From positions 1,243,684 to 1,307,683 of the forward strand of contig NZ_FXWZ01000003.1 of assembly GCF_900184225.1 (NCBI RefSeq): a DNA stretch of 64,000 nucleotides. Direction: 5' to 3'. Numbering within the stretch: the stretch's first letter is position 1; each line of letters starts with the position of its first letter. The notes below the pieces were generated by a model, which ran no database searches, had not been told where the DNA came from, and saw only the letters and a program-made list of their open reading frames with translations. This document shows positions 43,769 through 52,158 of the stretch, piece by piece. The DNA is from Brevibacterium ihuae (GTDB taxonomy: Bacteria > Actinomycetota > Actinomycetes > Actinomycetales > Brevibacteriaceae). A program made the translations under genes and the position numbers.

Positions 43769-44083
43769 TCAGCGCCGGTCGTCGTCCGCGCTCACGCGGG
43801 CAGCGCTCTGGAGCTTCTTCGGAAGGGCGTTCTCACCCCAGGTGTTGCGCACGGTGGTCGCGGCGTAGCGCTCCACGACGAGCCGCGCCACGGCCACGCC
43901 GACGCCGGAGACGATCGTCCATGCGATGGCCTCCGACAGGCCGACCTCGTCGTCCTGGGTGTTGAGGGGGACCGGCTTGTGGGTGGTCTTCTCCCACACG
44001 ATGCCCAGCACCTTGCGCGCCGCGAGCGCGGCGAGGGTCGCGCCGCCGACGCCGATGATCTGCCATGCGATTTTTCCGCCCAT
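43769..44083 (-). CDS. DUF4235 small membrane protein
   Basis: 104 residues, two hydrophobic segments (about 5-30 and 48-70), matching DUF4235: KIAWQIIGVGGATLAALAARKVLG, then a W.K/T.HKPVP turn and the conserved AxxWTIVSGVGVAVARL segment. Function unknown; the family is common in actinobacteria. GGAGGAG precedes the ATG. It is 45 bp downstream of the aminodeoxychorismate lyase-like gene on the same strand, so the two may be co-transcribed. Confidence 0.85.
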   Translation of the reverse strand: MGGKIAWQIIGVGGATLAALAARKVLGIVWEKTTHKPVPLNTQDDEVGLSEAIAWTIVSGVGVAVARLVVERYAATTVRNTWGENALPKKLQSAARVSADDDRR

Positions 44084-44128
44084 GCGAGTGATCTCCTCCG
44101 GAATCGAGTTCGATGTATGAGGTCCAGC

Positions 44129-45025
44129 CTAGACCGTGCCCGGGTCCCCGAGCACCCACGTGCGCATCCGTGCTGAGAACTCCTCGTCGTACGTGAGCGC
44201 GGCGCCGTCGAGGGCGGTGACCGGCACGCTGACCCGCGCCGAGGACGTCAGCCACACGCCGTCGGCGCTCATGAGGTCGTCGACGGTGAGGTCGGTGTAG
44301 GAGCACAGGAGGCCGGCCTCGGCGGCGTGGGAGAAGATCGTCTGCTGGGTGGTCCCGTGGAGCAGCCCGGCCTTGGGATCGGGGGTGAGGAGCTCGCCGC
44401 CGCGGCGGATGACGACGTTCGCGCTCGGTCCCTCGAGCACCCGGCCGTCGTGGGACAGGTAGATGACGTCCTCGGCGCCGTGCGCGGCGGCCCAGCGCCC
44501 GGCGGCCTGGTTCGTCGCGTACGACAGGGTCTTGGCGCCGATGAGCATCCACGGCGCGATCTGTCCGAAGTAGGCCGGGTAGCCCTTGTCGAGGGTGACG
44601 ACCGCGATGCCCTGCGCGCGCTGGCGGACGTACTTCGGGTCGAGCGGGATCGTCAGCGCCCAGCCGACCGGTGCGTCGACTCCGCGGGACAGGGTGTAGC
44701 GGACGGTGAAGGGCTCGTCGTCGCCGCGGGCGGCCCGGTGCTCGGCGACGACGGCGTCGAGCGCGGCGTGCCACAGGTCGGGATCCGGAGCGGGGAGCTC
44801 GAGCATCGCCGCCGAGGCGCGGAACCGCGTGAAGTGGAGGTCGCGGGCGTGGACGTGGTCGGCGGCGCCCCGGCGGGTGACGAGGACGGTCTCGAAGATC
44901 CCGTCGCCGCGGTGCGGGGCGAGATCGTCGACGCGCAGGTGGGGGTCGCGGGGGTCGACGAGCGTGAATTCGGCGCGCGCGAGGTCGAGGAGCGCGAGCG
45001 AATCGGGAGCGGGTGCGGCTGCCAT
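44129..45025 (-). CDS. pabC: Class IV aminotransferase, probable aminodeoxychorismate lyase
   Basis: 298 residues, fold-type IV PLP enzyme. The opening HRGDGIFETVLV, the PLP Lys near 163 (GAKTLSYATNQ) and the segment EGPSANVVI match PabC/branched-chain aminotransferase relatives. PabC makes 4-aminobenzoate for folate. D-amino acid aminotransferases share the same motifs, so the symbol is provisional. No pabA/pabB genes are nearby. The DUF4235 gene follows on the same strand. Confidence 0.78.
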   Translation of the reverse strand: MAAAPAPDSLALLDLARAEFTLVDPRDPHLRVDDLAPHRGDGIFETVLVTRRGAADHVHARDLHFTRFRASAAMLELPAPDPDLWHAALDAVVAEHRAARGDDEPFTVRYTLSRGVDAPVGWALTIPLDPKYVRQRAQGIAVVTLDKGYPAYFGQIAPWMLIGAKTLSYATNQAAGRWAAAHGAEDVIYLSHDGRVLEGPSANVVIRRGGELLTPDPKAGLLHGTTQQTIFSHAAEAGLLCSYTDLTVDDLMSADGVWLTSSARVSVPVTALDGAALTYDEEFSARMRTWVLGDPGTV

Positions 45026-45090
45026 GGGCTCATCCTATTCCGCAGCGCCGCGCCCGGCTGCGCGGCGCTCCCTCGCCGCTCCCGCGCCCG

Positions 45091-45150
45091 ACTGCGCAGT
45101 ATCCACCGATCTGCGCGTCATTGCGCGCAGATCGGCACATACCGCGCAGT
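45091..45150. repeat. Palindromic intergenic repeat, family A copy 2
   Basis: Arms 45091-45117 and 45124-45150 pair at 23 of 27 positions around the loop TCATTG. It matches the minus strand of copy 1 (8576-8639) at 51 of 60 positions, with identical loop and inner stem CTGCGCG. It lies in the 194-bp gap between the esterase gene and pabC, which are transcribed in the same direction. Confidence 0.8.
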
Positions 45151-45219
45151 TCGTTCGGAGGCGACCCGTCGGGGCAGGGCTCGGAGTCACCCCCGTGCGC
45201 CGGCGGCGGTCCGGCCGGC

Positions 45220-46212
45220 TCAGCCGCCGAGCAGTCCGGGGACGGCGCGGCCCAGACGGGTGAGGAGCGCGTCCGCGTCGGCGAGGACCCCGTCGGAATG
45301 GACGAAGCCGTGCACGGTGTGCGGGTACTCCCAGAGCTCGCACGGCGTTCCCGCTGCGGCGAGACCGGCGGCGAACGCCTCGCCCTCGCTGCGGAGGACG
45401 TCGCAGCCGGCGGTGACGACGACGGTGGGCGGGAGGTCGTGGAGAGCGGCCCGGCCGACGGAGGCGAGCGGGTGGAACCGGGTGTCCGGCCCGGCGTAGC
45501 AGTCCCAGTAGTAGGCCATCCGGTCCGCGGTGAGGCCGTGGTCGGTGCCGAACTCGCGATAGGAGTCGGTGTCCTGTCCGGCGTCGGTGGCCGGATAGAG
45601 GAGGACGAGGGCCGCAGGAGCGTGGGTGCTCGCACAGCGGTGGCCGCCGAGTTCGACGGAGTCGCGCAGGGCGAGCGCGGTCGCGGCCGCGAGGTTGCCC
45701 CCGGCGGAGTCGCCGATGATGCCGATCCGACCGGGGTCGATCCCGAGGGTGCTCGCGCGGTCGACCATCCACTGGAAGGCGGCGACGCAGTCGAGGAGCG
45801 GGAGGGGGAACGGGTGCTCGGGCGCCTTCGCATAGGTCGCCGTGACGACGACCGCCCCGGTGTCGCGGGCGAGCCGCCGGGCTGCCACGTCGGCGATGTC
45901 GGCGGTGCCGGTGACCCAGCCGCCGCCGGGCAGCATGAGGAGGGCGGGCGCACCGCCGGGAGCGACTCCCGTGCCGCCGGTCGGCTCGCGTCGGTGCGGG
46001 ACGTGGATGCGCACCGGGACGTACCCGTGCGGTCCCACGGCGAAGGTGTCGCGGACCTCGGCGACCGGCACCGGTGCGGACTGCCGCCAGCCGAGGTCGA
46101 CCGCCGCCGCTCGGGCCGCGGCGAGGGTGAGCTGTTCCGCGGGGAGCGGATTGCGGCGGGCGTTCTCGGCGAGATAGGCGCGCGCCTCGTCGCTGAGCGA
46201 GCAATGGGTCAT
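45220..46212 (-). CDS. Alpha/beta hydrolase of the hormone-sensitive lipase family
   Basis: 330 residues. Oxyanion-hole motif PGGGWV (HGGGW variant) near 92-97, nucleophile GDSAGG near 168-173, acid Asp in AGCDVLRSEGEAF and catalytic His in HTVHGF. The family hydrolyses short-chain esters; the natural substrate is unknown. Signal peptide absent, so cytoplasmic. It is 194 bp upstream of pabC with the family A repeat between them, and starts 18 bp from the end of the VIT1 gene on the same strand. Confidence 0.87.
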   Translation of the reverse strand: MTHCSLSDEARAYLAENARRNPLPAEQLTLAAARAAAVDLGWRQSAPVPVAEVRDTFAVGPHGYVPVRIHVPHRREPTGGTGVAPGGAPALLMLPGGGWVTGTADIADVAARRLARDTGAVVVTATYAKAPEHPFPLPLLDCVAAFQWMVDRASTLGIDPGRIGIIGDSAGGNLAAATALALRDSVELGGHRCASTHAPAALVLLYPATDAGQDTDSYREFGTDHGLTADRMAYYWDCYAGPDTRFHPLASVGRAALHDLPPTVVVTAGCDVLRSEGEAFAAGLAAAGTPCELWEYPHTVHGFVHSDGVLADADALLTRLGRAVPGLLGG

Positions 46213-46230
46213 GCGAGCGAGAGTACCGGC

Positions 46231-47325
46231 TCAGGCGACCGCGGTGCCGAACAGCAGGCCGAGGAGGAACGTCACCCCGGCCGCCCCGTAGCCGATCGCG
46301 AGCTGGCGCAGCGCGCGCGGCAGCGGGGCGCGGCCCGACAGCACGCCGACGACGCCGCCGGTGAAGAGGAGCGCGAGTCCGACGAGGCCCGCGGCGAGGA
46401 GGATCGCGGGATAGCCGGTGAGCCCGAAGATATAGGGGAGGATCGGGATGATCGCGCCCGAGGCGAAGAAGCAGAAGGACGAGGACGCCGCACCGAGGCC
46501 GGTGCCGAGCTCCTCGTGCTCACCGTCGATCGGGATGTGGAGGACGTGACCGTCCCCGGGCCGTCCGGCCGTGCGGATCGCCTCGGCCGCGGCGGCCTCG
46601 GCGGCGTCGGAGTCCATGCCGCGGGCGCGGAACACGAGCGCGAGCTCGTTGGCATCGATGTCGAGGGCGCGGATCGCGTCGCGCGATCCCGGGTCCGGGG
46701 TCGAGGCCTCGAGCAGCTCGCGCTGGGAGCGGACGGAGACGTACTCGCCGGCGCCCATCGACAGTGCGCCCGCGAGCAGGCCCGAGATGCCGGTGAGGAG
46801 GATCGTGCCGGTCGACACCCCCGCGGCCCCGACGCCGAGGACGAGCGCGAGGTTGGAGACGAGCCCGTCGTTCGCGCCGAACACCGCGGCCCGGAAGTTG
46901 CCGGAGAGCTTGGCGCGGGAGCGGGCGGCCAGGGCGCGGATGACCTCGGCGTGGATCTTCTCGTCGGCGGCCATCGCGTCGGTGGCGTACCAGTCCTCGT
47001 CGTAGGGCGAGCTCGTCTCGGACTGCTGGGCGAGGGCGAGGACGAAGATCGAGCCGAAGATGCGGCCGAGCGCCGACAGGATGAGGGTGCCGAGGTCGGG
47101 CAGGCGGCGCTTGTGCGAGTGATCGCCGAGCAGGGTGATCCAGTGCTGCTGGTGCCGGTGCTCGGCGTCGGCGAGGGCGAGGAGGATCTCCGCCTCCTGG
47201 CCGGTCTTGCGGGCGGCGAGGCTGCGGTAGACGCGCTCCTCGAGCCGCTCGTTGGCGAGGTGGCGCTGCCACCGGTGGATGAGCTTGTAGGAGGGCTCCT
47301 GGGGGACGGATCTGCGTTCGGGCAC
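46231..47325 (-). CDS. VIT1/CCC1-family iron/manganese transporter with N-terminal ferritin-like domain
   Basis: 364 residues from the GTG at 47325 (an ATG at 47352 is an alternative). Residues about 15-140 are a ferritin/rubrerythrin-like helical domain with metal-binding Glu/His (ERVYRS, DAEHRHQQHW, AADEKIHAEVI). The rest is a VIT1/CCC1 domain with five membrane helices (FGANDGLVSNLALVLG is diagnostic). Members move Fe2+ or Mn2+ out of the cytoplasm; the ferritin-like domain may oxidise or sense metal. Upstream is an AT-rich promoter with TACTTG direct repeats. Start uncertain; weak ribosome site. Confidence 0.87.
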   Translation of the reverse strand: MPERRSVPQEPSYKLIHRWQRHLANERLEERVYRSLAARKTGQEAEILLALADAEHRHQQHWITLLGDHSHKRRLPDLGTLILSALGRIFGSIFVLALAQQSETSSPYDEDWYATDAMAADEKIHAEVIRALAARSRAKLSGNFRAAVFGANDGLVSNLALVLGVGAAGVSTGTILLTGISGLLAGALSMGAGEYVSVRSQRELLEASTPDPGSRDAIRALDIDANELALVFRARGMDSDAAEAAAAEAIRTAGRPGDGHVLHIPIDGEHEELGTGLGAASSSFCFFASGAIIPILPYIFGLTGYPAILLAAGLVGLALLFTGGVVGVLSGRAPLPRALRQLAIGYGAAGVTFLLGLLFGTAVA

Positions 47326-47360
47326 GGCCCCAGCATAGAAACCCCGGCGCATATTTTCAA

Positions 47361-47378
47361 TACTTGCGCAATTACTTG
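47361..47378 (-). promoter_or_regulatory. AT-rich promoter/operator candidate upstream of the VIT1-type gene
   Basis: Two TACTTG copies (47361-47366, 47373-47378) 12 bases apart, inside a wider TTCAA/TTGAA dyad, in an island of low GC. Direct repeats one helical turn apart are a usual layout for metal-responsive regulators. No regulator gene is adjacent. Confidence 0.35.
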
Positions 47379-47508
47379 AATGAGCGACCGGCGGTGCGGT
47401 GGGGAGCGCCGGGGCCGACGCCCGGTGCGCGGGTGCGTGGGAGCCACCGGGCGCGTGAGAGGCATCGGGCGCGCGGGAGGTGCCGTCCGCGGGGGTGGCG
47501 TCGGGCGC

Positions 47509-47549
47509 GCGGGAGGCGCCGGGCGCGGATCGCGCCCGGCGCCTCCCGC
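47509..47549 (-). terminator. 19-bp hairpin after the mutarotase gene
   Basis: Perfect 19-bp stem (47509-47527 with 47531-47549) and a three-base loop GAT, six bases past the stop of the minus-strand mutarotase-like gene. The 120 bp beside it (47390-47508) contains repeated GGGCGCG/GGGAGG words and no gene. Confidence 0.75.
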
Positions 47550-47554
47550 CGGAC

Positions 47555-48445
47555 TCAGCTGCCCGGTCGATCCGCCGTGAGTCGCATGCGAAGCGTGTCG
47601 CCGGGGGCGAGCGGCCGGGAGATCCGCGTCGGCTCGACGCAGAGGAAGCCGCGGTGGGCATCCGGCGTGGTGTCGCCGAGCGGCTTCCCCGGATTCCACA
47701 CCACCGCGTCCGAGGCGTCGGTACGGATCCGCAGGCGGCGACCCAGCGTCGGGTCGTCGAGGGTGAGGGTGCGGTGGGCGGATCCGCCCGTGAGCGGATA
47801 GACCTCGTCGAGTCCGGCGGCGGGGATCGGCAGCGGGGCGCTCCCGATGCCCTCCACCGTCGTGCGCGTCGGATCGCCCGTCCGGAGGTAGGCGTGGAGG
47901 GCGGCGGTGACCGGCACGGCCGCCCCGGTGTCCGCCGGGTCCGGATCGGCGCGGTGGGTGAGCTCGACGGTCAGGGCGTCGTCGAGTCGGACGGTGAGCC
48001 CGGCCGCGCCTCCGCGATGGGCGAAGCCCAGGCGCACCTCGGCGCCGGCGTCGTCCACCGCGAGCGCCTCGACGTCCCAGGGGTGCAGGCGGGCCCAGCC
48101 GTGCTGCGGTTCGGCCGCAGGCCCGAACCACGGCCAGCAGACGGGGATCCCGCCGCGGATCGCCGCGCGACCGTCGAGGTGGGCGAGCGAGGAGGTGAAG
48201 AGGGTGTCCGGCTCGGCGGCGTGCGGGCGGTAGGTGAGCACCTGCGCGCCGAACCGGGACACCACCGCTACGGCGTCGTCGAACCGGAGGACGAGGAGTT
48301 CGACCGCTCCCATGCGGGTGCTCTCGATCCGTCCGCGGTCGTGCTCGGCGAGGGTCGTGCGGGGCAGGCTGAGGAAGTCCTCGGTGCTGAGCAGATCGTC
48401 GTTCGGCGCGGTGGGGCCGGAGGTGTGCGAAGAGGGCTGTGCCAT
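47555..48445 (-). CDS. D-hexose-6-phosphate mutarotase-like protein (aldose 1-epimerase family)
   Basis: 296 residues, galactose-mutarotase fold. RGGIPVCWPWFGP and QHGWARLHPWDVEA match YeaD-type glucose-6-phosphate 1-epimerases, with the catalytic His in QHG and Glu in the C-terminal GFLCVEPTRIS. The enzyme interconverts alpha and beta anomers of hexose 6-phosphates. Divergent from the M28 peptidase. Confidence 0.87.
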   Translation of the reverse strand: MAQPSSHTSGPTAPNDDLLSTEDFLSLPRTTLAEHDRGRIESTRMGAVELLVLRFDDAVAVVSRFGAQVLTYRPHAAEPDTLFTSSLAHLDGRAAIRGGIPVCWPWFGPAAEPQHGWARLHPWDVEALAVDDAGAEVRLGFAHRGGAAGLTVRLDDALTVELTHRADPDPADTGAAVPVTAALHAYLRTGDPTRTTVEGIGSAPLPIPAAGLDEVYPLTGGSAHRTLTLDDPTLGRRLRIRTDASDAVVWNPGKPLGDTTPDAHRGFLCVEPTRISRPLAPGDTLRMRLTADRPGS

Positions 48446-48561
48446 GCCCCCACTCTTCCATCCGGGAGCGGGAGTGCATACCCGGGCTGCCGTGAGCGCA
48501 CCGGCGGATGGGGTGGCTGTTCCGTGACATCTGTCCTGAAGAATGGGACTCCGGCCCGTTG

Positions 48562-48663
48562 TTCGTTACCTATTCGTGACTTTACGCCCGAATCTGACGA
48601 TTATCTGTGTACTACCGTGGTGCACCATGTGACGCCCGTCACCAAAACGTGACATGGCGTCAC
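48562..48663 (+). promoter_or_regulatory. Dense GTGAC/GTCAC site cluster upstream of the secreted peptidase
   Basis: Direct repeats TTCGTTAC (48562-48569) and TTCGTGAC (48573-48580) have an 11-bp period, as for OmpR-family (MtrA-like) sites. Downstream lie two dyads: TGTGA-N6-TCACC (48628-48643), one base from the CRP/GlxR consensus TGTGA-N6-TCACA, and GTGAC-N5-GTCAC (48649-48663). Candidate complex promoter; regulators are not identified. Confidence 0.45.
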
Positions 48664-48730
48664 GCCCTGCTCGATCGATCAGGCACTGCACTGCACGACA
48701 GAGAAGCACCATTCGCATCGAAAGGCTGAC

Positions 48731-50491
48731 ATGTCCAGAAGACTGACGCACAGCGCGCTCGCCGTCACCGCGGCCGCCGCGCTCGGGCTCACCACCGCCG
48801 CCCCCGTGCTCGCGGCTCCCGTCACCGAGCACACCGATATGGGCGTCACCGGCGCCGCCGCCCTCGCGCACCTCGAGGAGCTCTCCGACATCGCCCTCGC
48901 CCATGCCGACGAGGGGTACCGGGCCGTCGGCACCCCCGGCTACGCCGCATCGAGCGAGTACGTCGAGGAGGTGCTCGAGGCGACCGGCGCATTCGAGGTC
49001 TCGCGGCACGAGTTCACCGTTCCGACCCAGACGTTCGGCGAGGTCTCCTTCAGCGTGGAGGGCGAGGCGCAGGAGACGTTCTCGACGCTGTCCAACGCCG
49101 AGGGCACCGAAGCGCCGCTCACCGACACCGCGGTCACCCTGCCCACCGACGACGCCTACGGCGACAAGGCCGGCGGCGAGCTCGGCTGCGAGGCGGGCGA
49201 CTACAGCGATGCGAACGCCGGGACCATCGTCCTCGTGCAGCGCGGCGTCTGCGCCTTCGGCGAGAAGGTCACCGCGGCCACCGAGGCGGGCGCCGCCGCG
49301 GTCGTCATCTACAACCACTCCGAGGGTCCGCTCAACGGCACCGTCGGCGACCGCATCGAGGGCAACATCGCCGGTGCATCGCTGGAGCTCGCCGAGGGCG
49401 ACGCGCTGCGCGAGCAGATCCTCGCCGCCGGGGACGCACCGGTGCTCGCCGACCTCACGGTGGAGACGACCTTCGAGGACGTCGAGACGTGGAACGTCAT
49501 CGCCGAGACCACTGCCGGCGACCCGGACGACGTGCAGATGATGGGCGCGCACCTCGACGGCGTCGCCGAGGGCCCGGGGGTCAACGACAACGCCTCCGGC
49601 GTCGCCGGCCTGCTCGCCGTCGCCGAGGCGCTCGCCGAGCAGTCGGACGAGGTCGACAACCAGGTGCGCCTGGGCTTCTGGGGAGCGGAGGAGATCGGGC
49701 TCGTCGGCTCCACCGAGTACGTCAACGCCCTGTCCGAGGCCGAGCGGGAGCGCATCTCCTCGTACCTCAACTACGACATGATCGGATCCGAGAACTACGT
49801 CATCGGCACCCTCGACTCCGACGGGTCCGACGTCCCGATCCCCGACGGCGTCAACGTGCCGGAGGGCTCGGTCGAGCTCGAGCAGATCTTCACCGGCTAC
49901 TTCGACTCGGTCGACCAGCCGCACGTCGGCACCGAGTTCTCCGGGCGCTCGGACTACCAGGCGTTCATCGACAACGGCATCCCGGTGTCCGGACTCTTCA
50001 CCGGGGCCGATGCGATCAAGACCGAGGAGCAGCAGGAGCTGTTCGGCGGCACCGCCGGCGTCCAGCAGGACCGGAACTACCACACGATCGACGACACCTT
50101 CGAGAACGTCAGCACCGAGGCCATGGACATCATGGTCCCGGCCATGGGCTACGCGGCCCACGTCGTCGCCTACGATCTCGACCCGGTCGCATCCGTCGAC
50201 GCGGATCGCATCTCCGTGAAGGACCTCAGGAAGTCCGGCGTGGAGGTCACCGTGACCAACCTCGAGCCCGGTCAGACCGTGGACTGGACCCTCACGGCCG
50301 ACGGCCGCACGAAGCCGGGGAAGACGCCGGCCGCGGGCACCGCGACCGCCGATGAGACCGGTACCGCGACGTTCACCGTCACGGACATCGACCCGAGCGC
50401 CGTCCGCGGCCTGCCCGGCGACTACACCGTGACGGTCGACACCGGTGACTCCGCCGTCGAGGTCGGATTCACCGTCGGCGGCAAGGGCTGA
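48731..50491 (+). CDS. Secreted M28-family aminopeptidase with PA domain
   Basis: 586 residues with a Sec signal peptide (1-28, cut near VLA-AP), a PA domain inserted at about 130-250 (IVLVQRGVCAFGEKV), and the M28 zinc-peptidase core. Zinc ligands and catalytic residues are in GAHLDGVAEGPGVNDNASG, GAEEIGLVGS, YDMIGS and NYHTIDDTF. A C-terminal beta-sandwich of about 90 residues follows (VTVTNLEPGQTVDWTLTADG). The family cleaves N-terminal amino acids from peptides outside the cell. No wall anchor, so it is probably released. Upstream DNA is unusually rich in potential regulatory sites. Confidence 0.92.
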   Translation: MSRRLTHSALAVTAAAALGLTTAAPVLAAPVTEHTDMGVTGAAALAHLEELSDIALAHADEGYRAVGTPGYAASSEYVEEVLEATGAFEVSRHEFTVPTQTFGEVSFSVEGEAQETFSTLSNAEGTEAPLTDTAVTLPTDDAYGDKAGGELGCEAGDYSDANAGTIVLVQRGVCAFGEKVTAATEAGAAAVVIYNHSEGPLNGTVGDRIEGNIAGASLELAEGDALREQILAAGDAPVLADLTVETTFEDVETWNVIAETTAGDPDDVQMMGAHLDGVAEGPGVNDNASGVAGLLAVAEALAEQSDEVDNQVRLGFWGAEEIGLVGSTEYVNALSEAERERISSYLNYDMIGSENYVIGTLDSDGSDVPIPDGVNVPEGSVELEQIFTGYFDSVDQPHVGTEFSGRSDYQAFIDNGIPVSGLFTGADAIKTEEQQELFGGTAGVQQDRNYHTIDDTFENVSTEAMDIMVPAMGYAAHVVAYDLDPVASVDADRISVKDLRKSGVEVTVTNLEPGQTVDWTLTADGRTKPGKTPAAGTATADETGTATFTVTDIDPSAVRGLPGDYTVTVDTGDSAVEVGFTVGGKG

Positions 50492-50510
50492 TCCTCCGAG
50501 CCCACCCCCC

Positions 50511-50565
50511 GAAACAGCAATTTCCTGCGGTTCCTGAGAGCGGAACCGCAGGAAATTGCTGTTTC
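50511..50565. repeat. Perfect 24-bp-stem palindrome, family B copy 1
   Basis: Arms 50511-50534 and 50542-50565 are exact reverse complements around the loop TGAGAGC. It lies 20 bases past the M28 peptidase stop and could act as its terminator, but lacks a U-run. A related but decayed copy occurs at 61110-61149 (34 of 40 positions identical, same loop). Confidence 0.85.
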
Positions 50566-50644
50566 ACGGGCGGCGTTCCGCTGCCGGAGCGGGATCGACC
50601 GTTCGGTTGATGCATCGCTCAGCCGAACCGGCGATACTGTCCGG

Positions 50645-51103
50645 GTGACTCCCAAGAAGCTCTTCACCGTATTCGCGATCGCCGAGGCGATCACCTGGAC
50701 GCTCCTCATCATCGGCCTCATCCTCAAGTACGTCACCCAGACGACCGAGGCGGGGGTGCGGATCGGCGGCGGCATCCACGGATTCGTGTTCCTCACCTAC
50801 TGCGTCGTCACCGTCCTCGTCGGCACCTCGCAGCGCTGGCGGTTCGGCCGCACGCTCGTCGGCCTGTTCAGCGCCGTCATCCCGTACGCGACGATCCCCT
50901 TCGAGATCGATGCGCGCCGGCGCGGCCTGCTCGACGGCGACTGGCAGCTCGCTCCCGGCGGTCGTGCGCCCCGGAACTGGTTCGAGCGGCTCTGCGCGTG
51001 GGCGATCGCCCATCCGCTGCTCGCCGTCGTCGTCGGCTTCATCGGGGTGGCGCTGCTCTTCACCGTGCTCCTCATCCTCGGCCCGCCGATCCCCAAGGGC
51101 TGA
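50645..51103 (+). CDS. DUF3817 membrane protein
   Basis: 152 residues, GTG start, four membrane helices. DUF3817 pattern: FTVFAIAEAITWTLLIIGLILKY, then HGFVFLTYCVVTVL. In other actinobacteria such genes often flank housekeeping genes and have no known function. The C-terminal helix region (AIAHPLLAVVVGFIGVALLF) ends in a short tail. Confidence 0.85.
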   Translation: MTPKKLFTVFAIAEAITWTLLIIGLILKYVTQTTEAGVRIGGGIHGFVFLTYCVVTVLVGTSQRWRFGRTLVGLFSAVIPYATIPFEIDARRRGLLDGDWQLAPGGRAPRNWFERLCAWAIAHPLLAVVVGFIGVALLFTVLLILGPPIPKG

Positions 51104-51213
51104 CCGGCCCGCGCCGCTCGTCATCGGGGTGCGCGGCACCCGCCGCCGAGGTGCCCGCCGGGTCCCCTGTCCCGCCGGCTCACGCGCCCCGCGTCTGCGT
51201 CGGCGCCGTGCGC

Positions 51214-52158
51214 TCAGCCCGTCCCGAGCGAGCGCACCGCCGCGGCGACGGCATCCCGGTCCGCGCCGTCGAGGGGGAGGAGCGGGTGCGGCAGGCAGTC
51301 CTGCCCGACGAGCCCGAGCTCCGCTGCGGCCGCGGCGATGACGCGCACGCTGCCGTGGGCTGCGAGCAGCGGCCACAGCACCGCGAGTGCGTCCGGCGGC
51401 ACCCCGCCGGCGCGGGCGCCGTCGAAGAGTCGGCGCGCGGCGCGCGGGAACAGGCCGCCGACCACCGAGTGCCACGCATCGGCACCCGCGGCCAGATGGG
51501 CCGCCGCGGCCGCGTCCCCGCTGATCCCGATCGAGAACTCCGGGCCCACCGCGGCGCGGATCCGCGCCAGCCGTTCCCCGGGCGGCACCTCGGTGCCGGC
51601 GGTCGGCGGGATCTTCACCGCCATGACCCCGGGGATCCGCGCCAGCCGGCCGTAGAGATCGAGGGAGAACCGGAAACCGGTGGTCCCGGGGTTGTCGTAG
51701 ATGCAGATCGGCACCGCGACCGCCTCGGCGACCGCGGTGAACAGGCCGATGACCTCGGCCTCGCGGAGCGGCTGGTAGCTCACCGGGGCCAGCAGCAGGC
51801 CGGCCGCGCCGAGCTGCTCGGCGGTGCGCGCCCGGGCGACGGCTTCGCGCGTGCGCAGAGCGCCGATGCCCGCGATCACCGGGATGTCGCGGGCCTCCTC
51901 GAGGATCGTGCGCAGCGCCGTCGTCCACTCCTGCCGGTCGAGGTACGCGTACGACCCGGTCGAGCCGAGCGCGCCGATGCTGTCGACGACCTGGGTGCCA
52001 TCGTCGTCGGCGGCCAGCCGGCGGACCATCGTGCGCAGCGCCTCTCCGTCGAGCACGTCCGCGCGCAGCGGAGTGAGCGGGTAGGCGGAGAGGCCGCGGA
52101 ACGGCCCGTCCGGCACGACGGTCGCGGCCTCCCCGCTCGCCCCGTGTCGACCCGTCAT
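51214..52158 (-). CDS. Dihydrodipicolinate synthase (DapA)-family lyase
   Basis: 314 residues. Schiff-base Lys in GVMAVKIPP and the Tyr in ICIYDNPGTTGF, with LGSTGSYAYLDRQEW replacing the usual GTTGE-type loop. The family includes N-acetylneuraminate lyase and 4-hydroxy-2-oxoglutarate-type aldolases; a lysine-pathway role is unlikely given the loop change and the company. It overlaps the serine hydrolase stop by one base, so the two form an operon, hydrolase first. Likely a catabolic lyase for a keto acid; substrate unknown. Confidence 0.83.
   Translation of the reverse strand: MTGRHGASGEAATVVPDGPFRGLSAYPLTPLRADVLDGEALRTMVRRLAADDDGTQVVDSIGALGSTGSYAYLDRQEWTTALRTILEEARDIPVIAGIGALRTREAVARARTAEQLGAAGLLLAPVSYQPLREAEVIGLFTAVAEAVAVPICIYDNPGTTGFRFSLDLYGRLARIPGVMAVKIPPTAGTEVPPGERLARIRAAVGPEFSIGISGDAAAAAHLAAGADAWHSVVGGLFPRAARRLFDGARAGGVPPDALAVLWPLLAAHGSVRVIAAAAAELGLVGQDCLPHPLLPLDGADRDAVAAAVRSLGTG

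Noticed and set aside
50511..50565. Ordinary intrinsic terminator only
   Set aside because: A simple terminator would not share 34 of 40 bases with 61110-61149, which lies partly inside a gene. A terminator role may coexist.
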